Below, in pieces: positions 48,383-56,549 of a stretch of 64,000 nt of DNA (positions are counted from its first letter, which is position 1; each line of letters begins with the position of its first letter). The notes beneath the pieces are model-generated. The model did no database searches and was not told the origin of the DNA. It worked only from the letters and a program-made list of their open reading frames with translations. The position numbers and the translations under genes were made by a program. Source of the stretch: Gemmatimonadota bacterium (GTDB taxonomy: Bacteria; Latescibacterota; UBA2968; GCA-2709665); assembly GCA_028877215.1 (NCBI GenBank), contig JAPPFJ010000027.1, positions 175,208 to 239,207 on the forward strand, read 5' to 3'.

Positions 48383-49312
48383 ATGGTTGGGCTTGGACCA
48401 CGATACAGTTCAGTACGAAAAATCGTGCTTCCGATCTCTGGATCTAGCTGCAGGCTATTGCCTACTACTAAGACTCTACCCAAGGAAATGTTGCCGTTAG
48501 GCAAGCACCCAATAATTCAACACATCTTCGACGAAATGGTCATATCCAATCTTGAGGAATTCCTCTTTATTTCCTCACGTAACACGAACATCATTGCCAA
48601 CCATTTCGATAGCAACTTAGACTTGGTCTGCCACGCAGAGAAGACCGGCGGCCGACAGGATTCTGGAAACCTTGACTATGCGGGATGTAGTATAAGCTTC
48701 TTCCAATCACGCCATCATTTAAGCTCTGACATCAGCATCCCCGCAGGCATCTGCACCGCTGTATGCTCCGCCGAGAGCTTCGTTAACAACGAACACTTTG
48801 TGGTCGCCTGTAGTGATACCTTAATTAAATCTGAACGTAGACCTAACTTAACTCACCGGATGATCGACGTCCACCTCAAATACAAAGCCGCCTGCACCGT
48901 GGGGATACTATTGGTTCCGTCCGAGATATACAGCAAGCATGGTATTGTCTATCCCGCTTCTGGCGAAGATTTGAATGCAGAAGGTTTCCTTCTTGATGAC
49001 ATCGTGCAGCAACCCTATCTAGATCGTGCCCCAAGTCGATTGGCTGTGAGCGGACGGTATGTTTTCGCACCGGAAATCTTCCATGAGATCAGAAAACTTG
49101 CCCTAAACAACGGCTCGGAATTTGGCATTAACGACGCAATACGGGGCCTAATCCACTCCAGACATGTGGTCCACGGGGTAAGAATGCACCCAGATGAAGC
49201 ACGTTTTGTTATCGACAGCCACGAGAGCTATTACAAGGCCTTTATCGACTTTGCTCGTACGGACCCAGAGTGTGGTGTGGCGATACAACATTATATAACG
49301 ACTTGTGTATAA
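48383..49312 (+). CDS. GalU-like nucleotidyltransferase with altered active-site loop
   Basis: The product is 309 residues. KIVLPISGSSCRLLPTTKTL followed by PKEMLPLGKHPIIQHIFDEM aligns with the opening of UTP-glucose-1-phosphate uridylyltransferases ([20 protein letters not shown]). The nucleotide loop GxGTR is GSSCR here, and the metal-binding LPD is CSD (VVACSDTLI). The C-terminal half follows the GalU plan (FLLDDIVQQP, SGRYVFAPEIF). It may be an enzyme with changed specificity or an inactive relative. The start at ATG 48383 has weak support. Confidence 0.75.
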   Translation: MVGLGPRYSSVRKIVLPISGSSCRLLPTTKTLPKEMLPLGKHPIIQHIFDEMVISNLEEFLFISSRNTNIIANHFDSNLDLVCHAEKTGGRQDSGNLDYAGCSISFFQSRHHLSSDISIPAGICTAVCSAESFVNNEHFVVACSDTLIKSERRPNLTHRMIDVHLKYKAACTVGILLVPSEIYSKHGIVYPASGEDLNAEGFLLDDIVQQPYLDRAPSRLAVSGRYVFAPEIFHEIRKLALNNGSEFGINDAIRGLIHSRHVVHGVRMHPDEARFVIDSHESYYKAFIDFARTDPECGVAIQHYITTCV

Positions 49313-49343
49313 TGTTGTTTAATATAAAATTAGTTTTGCATCG

Positions 49344-49979
49344 TTGCTGGGAATACCGTCGAAACTAAACGAGGCTCAGAATATCCAATTTTCGATTAGG
49401 GAAATGAAAGCGTTTCATACGCAAACCGTCGGTCACTTACATGCCGAATACATGGAGAATTCCCAAATTGGGAGACTTGGTTCCGAATATCTCGGCATGC
49501 TCTACGAGTATTTGTTGTACAGACACATTGGCGTGGGGTACGTCTTGTTGAAAGAAGGTCACGTGGTGGGCTTCACCTTTGGTAGGTTTAAGCAGTCGCA
49601 TCGGTGTATGAGCCTCGTATTGGGATCGTGTAGTTCAGCTTTATTCCCGTTTATTAGGCTTTATTTGCGAAACTACAAGCGATTGCACAGAAGAGATGAA
49701 AGATTACAATGGTTAGGACATGAAACCAGCACCACTAAAATTGGTGAGTTGGTGTCAGTGGTAGTAAAGAGAGGGTGTAGAGGCAGTAACGCTAGTCAAG
49801 CGATTGTAAACTTACTCTTCGAAAGGCTAAAAAGAGAAGGATGCCAAAGGGTTCGCTGGGAGGTATTGCGTGGTAATCTCCGCGCGCAGAAATTTTATGC
49901 GAAAATCGGCGGACGTATTGTCGACAATACACAAAAAAGAAAAAACCGGGTTCTATTGTATGAAAAAGAGCTGAATTAG
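49344..49979 (+). CDS. GNAT-family acetyltransferase
   Basis: The product is 211 residues from TTG 49344, needed to include the first strand IQFSIREM; an ATG at 49404 would cut it off. The arrangement is GNAT: IGVGYVLLKEGHVVGFTFGR, LVSVVVKRGCRGSNASQAIV (the acetyl-CoA pyrophosphate loop in place of RGxGxA), and LRAQKFYAKIGGRIVDN at the end. It would acetylate an amine, possibly an amino sugar made with the DegT aminotransferase at 51903. Confidence 0.7.
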   Translation: MLGIPSKLNEAQNIQFSIREMKAFHTQTVGHLHAEYMENSQIGRLGSEYLGMLYEYLLYRHIGVGYVLLKEGHVVGFTFGRFKQSHRCMSLVLGSCSSALFPFIRLYLRNYKRLHRRDERLQWLGHETSTTKIGELVSVVVKRGCRGSNASQAIVNLLFERLKREGCQRVRWEVLRGNLRAQKFYAKIGGRIVDNTQKRKNRVLLYEKELN

Positions 49980-50159
49980 CAGGATTACGTGGTCAGTTCC
50001 CTTGGATTTTCTGGATAATCTCCAATTCCAGGTAAGCCATCCGTCATTCCGTCGCTTGGATGAGCACCGGTGTCGATTGCGAACGTCTTGATAAGCATAC
50101 TGTAAATTGTCGGTGCAAAGGCGCCACCCATGATCGGCCTGATGGCGCCAGTGAGCGAG

Positions 50160-50537
50160 GGCTAAAAGGGAGTCTCAGACTGGATGGTTAATTTGGGTTT
50201 GGAGACGTCCTTTGCAAGGGTGATTTTGTGTGGTGACTGTAGGCCACGTGGAGACCGATAGCTTTGACCGCCGAGGAGTCGATTGGAGAAGGGGTTGCCC
50301 CACTCGTTGAAGTCGAGGTTGGAGGCAGCGATCGTGCCAGCTTGTTCATAGCGTTTGGCGACAACGTTATGGAAGTCGTCCTCGTGCGGCGTGCAGGTGT
50401 CCAAGCAGTTTGTTTTGTGTGTAGATGAGCACATCGTGGCCGTTGCGGACGGCGCAGTGGCCTAAGGCCTGCGCGATGTGCCTTTTGCCGGTGCCGCATG
50501 GACCGGCGATGAGGACAGCGCCCTTCTCGTGGATGAA
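50160..50537 (-). pseudogene. IS21-family IstB fragment
   Basis: On the minus strand, FIHEKGAVLIAGPCGTGKRH matches the Walker A region of the IS21 helper ATPase IstB. After a frameshift, VVAKRYEQAGTIAASNLDFN followed by EWGNPF matches its C-terminal part. The N-terminus is replaced by an IS256 fragment. Confidence 0.75.
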
Positions 50538-50891
50538 GTGCCCTCACGCCTGTCGTTTACACGCGGCTGACGGATCGGTATGGGGCCCACGGCCGTGATC
50601 AGATCCCGCTCCTTGTGCCGGTGACCTTGTTCATCTCGTTCGTCCTGCAAGGTCTCGACGTAAGCGTCCACTTCAAACTCTAACGCGGCTTGCAGCATCT
50701 GCCTGGTCCCAACACGTATCAGCGCTTTCAGGTTCAACTTCGCTTCACCTTTGACTATCGTCTCAACTTCGGAGGTTGTATATTGTCTCATCGAGCGTAT
50801 CCTTTCTCCCGGGCCCGAGGGGCCTCGCGGTTATTGGTGACACCTAAGGATACGCTCTTTTTTGACTCAGCCACAACTTTTGAATATAACT
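50538..50891 (-). mobile_element. IS256 5'-end fragment inserted in the IS21 remnant
   Basis: It contains MRQYTTSEVETIVKGEAKLN and the right inverted end ...GAATATAACTC. It is homologous to 45078-45432, including the upstream GAGCGTATCCTT / AAGGATACGCTC inverted pair. It lies precisely between IstA and IstB pieces, so it arrived in the IS21 copy and later lost its own left part together with IS21 sequence. Confidence 0.75.
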
Positions 50892-51259
50892 CTTGTGACC
50901 CGCGGATGGGCCTGTTTCAATCCCTGCAGAAAACGGCAGAGGGACGAGTAACTGCCGGAAAACCCGTTCTGACGAACCAACGCTTGGTTGATGGTCTTAC
51001 CCTGGATGCCCTGTCGCCACCACCGGGTCACTGCCTTCCTATACGTGAGCACCAGAGAAACAGCCGCTTTGGTTGAAGCTACATCCGGCACGGGATTAGA
51101 CAGGTCCCAAAAACGGTGACAGTCGGCAAGGCAGCGCAGTTGACCCACTCTCTTGCGACCCATCAATCCGGTTTGGGCAATCGCGAGGTCGGACTGTCCC
51201 AAACGCATGCGGACGATCACGTGTCGGTATTCGTGCATCTCGAACCTCCGGTTTGCCAT
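50892..51259 (-). pseudogene. IS21-family IstA, N-terminal fragment
   Basis: Begins ATG at 51259 (MANRRFEMHEYRHVIVRMRL), the usual start of IstA. It continues GQSDLAIAQTGLMGRKRVGQ and GIQGKTINQALVRQNGFSGS, then stops at the IS256 boundary after about 120 codons; the catalytic part is gone. Confidence 0.8.
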
Positions 51260-51902
51260 CTTGTATCCCTCCTGACTTGTGCGAATCGTCATCCACCGTG
51301 CCGTCAGAAGGTGCAAAACGATGAACGGAATGCTCGAGACCCCTTTTCGCATACATCACGTGGCGCCATTATGGCGATCCTCAAATGGCTCCATTTGGCC
51401 GATCACTAACAGACACCCTTGGATGTGGGAGTATTTGAAGGACACTCTTAGTTTTTCTCGTTCGCTGATTGCGATCAAATGGAGTTTTGTGAAAGTCTCT
51501 CTCCCGGTCCTGCGGGTCAAGCAACTCAATTTACCCGCCCCGTGTATTTTGCGTACGATCCTTGAATCCGTTACAATACCCCCTTCGGTACTGCGTCCGA
51601 AAATACGGACCGATGCCCAGAAGTGTCGTGCTATCGTGTTCCAAACAGCTCTGACACGAATAATTCGGATAATTTCGAACAATAGGGTAAAAATCCAGCA
51701 ATCAGCCTGACGCTTCCTATGACGGGGCCGATAACTTTTGTACGAATCACCGTTACCTCCAAGAATACCCGGCGACACGAGATTGCCTAACACCGTGAGA
51801 TTTGGTTGCGTGTTAGCGGATTGACGTTGACCTCTTTCGTTCTTGGTCCCATTCGCAGGATAATATGGCATAATTCTACTCTTAACTATGTGAGGACAAC
51901 AG
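51260..51902. other. Intergenic, no gene recognised
   Basis: A 201-codon minus-strand frame (51356-51961) covers most of it, but overlaps the start of the DegT gene and has no motif or plausible composition. Probably IS21 end plus decayed DNA. GAGGACAACAG at 51891 is the ribosome binding site of the next gene. Confidence 0.45.
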
Positions 51903-53156
51903 ATGATATTCGTACCGTCCTTAGCACGACAGCGCCTGTATGGTAGTCCATCAATGTACACATTGATTTTCCGGGATATTCTTTTCGGAAGAGTATATGA
52001 TGGTCCTGATTTGGATCTGCTGCAATCTGAGATTCAGAAGTACGTGGATGTTCCATATGCACTGGCAGTAAATCAATGTAGACTCGGTCTCTACCTAGCC
52101 GTCAAAGCATCGCTGAAGAGGAATAGGAAAAAAGTAATCCTTTCACCGTTTACGATCTTTGACGTCGTTAACATGATCATTTGTGCGGGCGGTGTACCGG
52201 TGTTTGCCGACATTGAATGTCCATCGTGCACGATTGATCCTGACGAGGTAGGCAGACTGATAGATAATCGCACCGCCGCGGTAATTGTCTCCCACACGCA
52301 TATGTTTTGTTCTGGCGTAAACCGAATCGTTAATTTGTGCCGTGATCAAGGGATAATATGTATTGAAGATGCCGCGCTCGCCTTCGGGACACGTACTGCA
52401 GACGTTTCCGTTGGAACCCACGGTGATATCGGGGTCTATAGTTTCGGGCTTTTCAAGAATGTGAATTCGCTTTTTGGTGGTATAGTTGTAACAGATAATG
52501 CGGCGGTCTACCGATGCATGTTAGAAGAAACCGAACTCTTCGAGCCGGTTCCCATAATGAAGCTAGTTAGCCGGGCTCTATATGGGTTGAGCATAGATAT
52601 AGCTACGAGTTCCATTGTATTTCGTGCATTTACATTCTGGATCTTCCGGTTTGCGTTTTTTTACAACATTGACTACATTAACCAAAGGGTCTGCTACGAT
52701 CCGTGTCCGACTCTGCAATGCAAGTTACCCATTTCCCTCAAATGTCGGATGACACCCGCTCAAGCACGTTTAGCGCGAAAGCAAATAGACGACGTAGTAA
52801 GAGATTTGAAAAAGCGGGTTAAAATTGCGGAATTCTATCATCAGGGCTTGAACGACCTACCCGACGTTGTCCTGCCACCTGTATCCAAAGACATCTCAAA
52901 TGGCTTTATGGCGTATCCCATTCAGGTAGAAAACAGAAACGAACTCCTTAGACATCTGATGATCTTGGGCCGTGATTGCGCTTCTCGCTACTACAGGAAT
53001 TGCGCCGACTTACACTGTTTCTCGGATTTCAGGCGAAATTGCCACAATGCCCGGTATGCCGAAAAACATACCATTTTGTTACCGACCTATCCTGGCTATT
53101 GCTTCGGTGAAGCTAAAAAAAACATACTTGCAATTCGATCTTTCTTTAATGCCTGA
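51903..53156 (+). CDS. DegT/DnrJ/EryC1-family sugar aminotransferase
   Basis: The product is 417 residues. The fold-type I PLP pattern of sugar aminotransferases is clear: VDVPYALAVNQCRLGLYLAV near the N-terminus, ILSPFTIFDVVNMIICAGGV with PVFADI, IEDAALAFG (PLP ring), and SFGLFKNVNSLFGG with the Schiff-base lysine at K185. It would aminate a keto-sugar nucleotide, consistent with the epimerase and GNAT genes in the same island. Residues 215-260 form an extra hydrophobic segment not usual in the family. It is the last intact gene before the right ssrA copy. Confidence 0.85.
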   Translation: MIFVPSLARQRLYGSPSMYTLIFRDILFGRVYDGPDLDLLQSEIQKYVDVPYALAVNQCRLGLYLAVKASLKRNRKKVILSPFTIFDVVNMIICAGGVPVFADIECPSCTIDPDEVGRLIDNRTAAVIVSHTHMFCSGVNRIVNLCRDQGIICIEDAALAFGTRTADVSVGTHGDIGVYSFGLFKNVNSLFGGIVVTDNAAVYRCMLEETELFEPVPIMKLVSRALYGLSIDIATSSIVFRAFTFWIFRFAFFYNIDYINQRVCYDPCPTLQCKLPISLKCRMTPAQARLARKQIDDVVRDLKKRVKIAEFYHQGLNDLPDVVLPPVSKDISNGFMAYPIQVENRNELLRHLMILGRDCASRYYRNCADLHCFSDFRRNCHNARYAEKHTILLPTYPGYCFGEAKKNILAIRSFFNA

Positions 53157-53350
53157 GGAATTTGAAGGGGACCCTACGTGCCAATATAGAGTGAGACAAC
53201 TCCCCCTCCGAGTTTAATGTCGTATATTGGGCAGAGAGGAGAGCAGGACAAGACGCCAAGATCGGATCTCGGAAAGTATCGCCGCAAGTAGTCTTTGGAT
53301 GTGGAAGTCCTACGTGGGAGCTCGAGGACGCGAGGCCGGGTCCTGTAGAA

Positions 53351-53646
53351 CCGGATCGCCGACTTATGCGGGCTGGCTCGCGGATATCCGTTCGAGGGTC
53401 CGGGAGCGAGAGCTGATTGAACTGGCGCGCTGGCAACCCCGTTTACCGGGGCGCCATCGCGTGAGATTCAAAAGGTAAACTACACACGTAGACGCTGTCG
53501 TTGATCTGCTTTCGGACGCGGGTTCGATTCCCGCCGCCTCCACCAAAAACCCCGCTTGTATTCCATCGTACAAACGAACCCAGGGCCGGGTGAAGTCAGT
53601 CGCGTCCATCGCGACTAACGAATCACCCGGCCCGTTGTATTGTATG
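53351..53646 (+). repeat. Right direct repeat: 5'-truncated ssrA copy plus hairpin
   Basis: CCGGATCGCCGACTTATGCG onward repeats ssrA from 3162 through the encoded CCA (53543-53545) and the hairpin after it. The 5' half of tmRNA, including GGGGGCGACC and the tag frame, is absent upstream, so it cannot be a working tmRNA. Differences from the left copy include C/T changes, one base fewer in the C-run after CCA, and small deletions in the hairpin loop. Confidence 0.9.
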
Positions 53647-53656
53647 GTCCGGTTTC

Positions 53657-54100
53657 TGCAATTCTCTTTTGTCTCGACAAGCCTGGCAAATACAAAGGAC
53701 GTTGATGATGAGTGGGAGGGGTCTCCCGGCCGGCGAACGTCAGACCGCCGGAGGCGTTTTTTCTGGGGATTTGCGACTTGCTTACGAGCCAGTCGCGAGC
53801 GGTGCAGACTTTGCTCAGAAGGGCAACGTCTTTGACGTCCTTAGGATCGCGAATTGCAGACTCATGTAAAATCAGATCACAAAGTGATATGACAGGCACC
53901 GCAATCCAGTCGGATTGTTGAGTTGACCTGTTTGCAAACGCGTGGCTGAAGTCAAAGGAATCTGGGCACGTGAGTAAACCACCATTGAAACCCACATTTT
54001 TGGGAGACAGTAGCTTTTTCGGTCCAGTCAGTTTCCATAGCCTAAGTTGATTAAGATCCACGTCCAGTGCGGCGAACTTCATCTCGGTCGGCCTACGCCA
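53657..54100 (-). pseudogene. Decayed ORF, possibly nucleotidyltransferase-like
   Basis: The minus-strand frame from 54082 or slightly upstream includes VPVISLCDLILHESAIRDPK followed by DVKDVALL. That resembles the PVxSLEDLIxxK...RPKDxxDVxLL segment of small nucleotidyltransferases. The frame runs on into the ssrA-derived repeat, so its natural end was probably lost when the repeat formed. Low certainty. Confidence 0.35.
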
Positions 54101-54295
54101 CCCACCTCCGGGTCGTCGGCTCCAATCATTGAACCTGGTCGATCTCGCTAAATCTTGATTAATATTTCAAATGAGTTTAATTTATTGAAATGATGAGTCG
54201 CTGTGCTGGTGCATAGTTAAGACTGTCGGTCACAGGAAACCTGAACTTTGGCACCCACACTTACCTGCACCAGGCGGTTTGAAGGAGTCCTTGAA

Positions 54296-55327
54296 ATGTC
54301 GAGAAGATGTATGATCATCGCATTGGTTGCCCTTGGCGCAATGCTGACTGCGAACCAGTTTTCGATCGCACAGTCCGCACGTGATGCCGATTTCGATGCC
54401 AACGGCATTGTGGACTTCGGGGACTTCATTCTGTTCGCTCAGGCATTCGGATCGAATCAATCCAATTTCGATCTCGACGGCAGCGGAAATGTCGATTTTC
54501 CGGATTTCATCCTCTTCGCGCAACGGTTTGGTCAGGGCATGCCGGAAGAGGATATTACGGTAACGCTTCCCAGGGGGATAAAGCTCGAAATGGTGTGGAT
54601 ACAACCGGGCCGGTTTATAATGGGCTCGCCCACTACAGAATCAAAAAGAGACGACGACGAGGGTCCCCAACATGAGGTCACGATCACGAAGGGGTTCTAT
54701 CTGGGAAAATATGAAGTCACGCAGGAGCAGTGGGAGGTCGTGATGAATACGAGCCCGTGGGTTACGGGCTCGACTTCCCAGGATCGGGGGAACTTTCCGG
54801 CTAACAGAATGCGCTGGCAGCACGTTGAGACATTCATCCTTAAACTGAACGAAGCGGAAGGACAACACATCTTCCGGTTGCCGACGGAGGCGGAGTGGGA
54901 GTATGCATGCAGGGCCGGTACGACGAGCCGCTGGTCGTTCGGAGAGGATTCGACCCGAATCGGCGACTTTGCGCGCTATTATGAGAACTCACGAAGGACG
55001 ATCGTCATGGGTGACGGTAGCATAGCCTACGGAAGCCCGGAGATTCAGAAAACCGGCGGCGTATTTCCGAACCGCTGGGGCCTGTACGATATGCACGGGA
55101 ATGTGCGGGAGTTGGTGCAGGATTACTACGGTCCATATTCAGAACCGGCGCAGGTCGATCCCATGGGGCCCGACGGTCCCACCGGAAGTCGCACTCCGAG
55201 TGGCAGCCACGTCGAAAGAGGAGGATCCAGTTTCGACCCCCCCGAGTGGATACGGTCGGCTTCCCGTTCGGTCGGGTGGGTGCCAAACGCTTTCACCGGG
55301 TTTCGTGTGTTGATGGAATACAGATAG
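54296..55327 (+). CDS. Secreted FGE-sulfatase-domain protein with dockerin-like repeats (copy 1)
   Basis: Start ATG 54296 after AAGGAG. The product is 343 residues. There is a signal peptide, then two EF-hand/dockerin-like units DFDANGIVDFGDFILFAQAF and FDLDGSGNVDFPDFILFAQR, then a sulfatase-modifying-factor (C-type-lectin-like) domain: MVWIQPGRFIMGSP, GFYLGKYEVTQEQW, RLPTEAEWEYACRAGT, GLYDMHGNVRELVQDYYG, GFRVLMEYR. The copper-binding Cys pair of true formylglycine-generating enzymes near the C-terminus is absent. It is therefore probably a binding or surface protein. Followed by a paralogue 60 bases on. Confidence 0.88.
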   Translation: MSRRCMIIALVALGAMLTANQFSIAQSARDADFDANGIVDFGDFILFAQAFGSNQSNFDLDGSGNVDFPDFILFAQRFGQGMPEEDITVTLPRGIKLEMVWIQPGRFIMGSPTTESKRDDDEGPQHEVTITKGFYLGKYEVTQEQWEVVMNTSPWVTGSTSQDRGNFPANRMRWQHVETFILKLNEAEGQHIFRLPTEAEWEYACRAGTTSRWSFGEDSTRIGDFARYYENSRRTIVMGDGSIAYGSPEIQKTGGVFPNRWGLYDMHGNVRELVQDYYGPYSEPAQVDPMGPDGPTGSRTPSGSHVERGGSSFDPPEWIRSASRSVGWVPNAFTGFRVLMEYR

Positions 55328-55387
55328 ATTCGATCAGGAACCGCGAACGGCGTACTCGTCTTGGAACCTGCAGGAGGTCTGTGTGAA

Positions 55388-56437
55388 ATGAGACGAAATG
55401 CAATTGTTGGCTTGTTTGCCCTTGCAGCGATGCTGACTGCGAAGCAGCTTTTGATCGCGCAGTCCGGCCGTGATGCCGATTTCGATGCCAACGGCATTGT
55501 GGACTTCGGGGACTTCATTCTGTTCGCTCAGGCATTCGGATCGAATCAATCCAATTTCGATCTCGACGGCAGCGGAAATGTCGATTTTCCGGATTTCATC
55601 CTCTTCGCGCAACGGTTTGGTCAGGGCATGCCGGAAGAGGATATTACGGTAACGCTTCCCAGGGGGATAAAGCTCGAAATGGTGTGGATACAACCGGGCC
55701 GGTTTATAATGGGCTCGCCCACTACAGAATCAAAAAGAGACGACGACGAGGGTCCCCAACATGAGGTCACGATCACGAAGGGGTTCTATCTGGGAAAATA
55801 TGAAGTCACGCAGGAGCAGTGGGAGGCCGTGATGAATACCAGACCGTGGTCGACACCCGGCGTCGAAGGAGACCCCAGAAAGGCGAAATTTCCGGCGTTT
55901 AATCTATCTTGGAGGGAAGTCAATACATTCCTCCGCAGGTTGAACGAAGCGCAAGAGTCGGAAGTTTTCCGATTGCCCACGGAAGCGGAGTGGGAATACG
56001 CGTGCAGGGCGGGCACAACAACGGCGTGGTCATTTGGCTCCGACTCCAGTCGCGTCGGCAGTTACGCGCGCTATTACGAAAATTCGCGCAGCGCAACTGT
56101 TCTGGAGAACGGGATTATTGCATATGGAAACCCGGAGCCGCAGGAAACAGGCGGGGTTTTTGCGAATCCGTGGGGTCTCTACGATATGCACGGCAATGTC
56201 TGGGAATGGGTGCAGGACGTCTACGGTCCTTATGCGGGAGAGCCGCAGACTGATCCCACAGGACCTGATCAACCCACCCCCGCTGAATTGGCCGGTTACG
56301 CGTATCCGGGCGAGTTTATCGTAGTCAGGGGTGGCGGGTTTTTGGACACCGTCCAGGAAGTGCGTTCGGCGGTACGCATGCGCGGACGCGCATGGCGAGG
56401 ACGCGCCGGGGTCCGCGTGCTCATGGTGCGAAGATAG
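55388..56437 (+). CDS. Secreted FGE-sulfatase-domain protein with dockerin-like repeats (copy 2)
   Basis: Start ATG 55388 after AGGAGGT. The product is 349 residues with the same architecture as copy 1: signal peptide, two Ca-binding dockerin-like units, FGE-sulfatase fold. Bases 55469-55826 are identical to 54380-54737 of copy 1, while sequence on both sides differs clearly (for example TTAWSFGSDSSRVGSYARYY against TSRWSFGEDSTRIGDFARYY). GLYDMHGNVWEWVQDVYG keeps the family W-E-W motif lost in copy 1. It also lacks the catalytic Cys pair. A tandem duplicate with a converted central block. Confidence 0.88.
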   Translation: MRRNAIVGLFALAAMLTAKQLLIAQSGRDADFDANGIVDFGDFILFAQAFGSNQSNFDLDGSGNVDFPDFILFAQRFGQGMPEEDITVTLPRGIKLEMVWIQPGRFIMGSPTTESKRDDDEGPQHEVTITKGFYLGKYEVTQEQWEAVMNTRPWSTPGVEGDPRKAKFPAFNLSWREVNTFLRRLNEAQESEVFRLPTEAEWEYACRAGTTTAWSFGSDSSRVGSYARYYENSRSATVLENGIIAYGNPEPQETGGVFANPWGLYDMHGNVWEWVQDVYGPYAGEPQTDPTGPDQPTPAELAGYAYPGEFIVVRGGGFLDTVQEVRSAVRMRGRAWRGRAGVRVLMVRR

Positions 56438-56549
56438 TTCCGCCACGCTGAATAGGTAGTCATTCTTAGCCAGTTTCTGCAAGTGTCGGTGTCCTGGAGG
56501 TGAATTCTTCAGGGTCTTTTATTTTCAAACAGCAACCCAGGTTGGTCGC

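Larger units (their letters stand above)
3357..53545. mobile_element. Putative ~50-kb genomic island integrated at ssrA
   Basis: It is bounded by the intact ssrA end on the left and a 5'-truncated ssrA copy on the right. Its interior is visibly more A+T-rich than either flank, is loaded with decayed insertion sequences, and carries accessory functions (RiPP biosynthesis, glycan-type genes). No integrase gene is recognisable, so the element has probably lost mobility, or arose by several events. Boundaries follow the CCA ends of the two ssrA copies; the true crossover could lie anywhere within the ~297-bp repeat. Confidence 0.65.

Noticed and set aside
51356..51961. 201-codon open frame on the minus strand
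   Set aside because: No ribosome binding site or motif, arginine/isoleucine-rich shadow composition, and it overlaps the well-supported start of the DegT gene.
3357..53545. Active integrase for the ssrA island
   Set aside because: No frame shows the R...HxxR...Y pattern of tyrosine recombinases or a serine recombinase catalytic motif; the only recombinase-like genes are decayed IS transposases.
54296..56437. True formylglycine-generating enzymes
   Set aside because: Both proteins have the FGE-sulfatase fold motifs but end in GFRVLM / GVRVLM without the catalytic Cys pair, and both are secreted with dockerin-like repeats.
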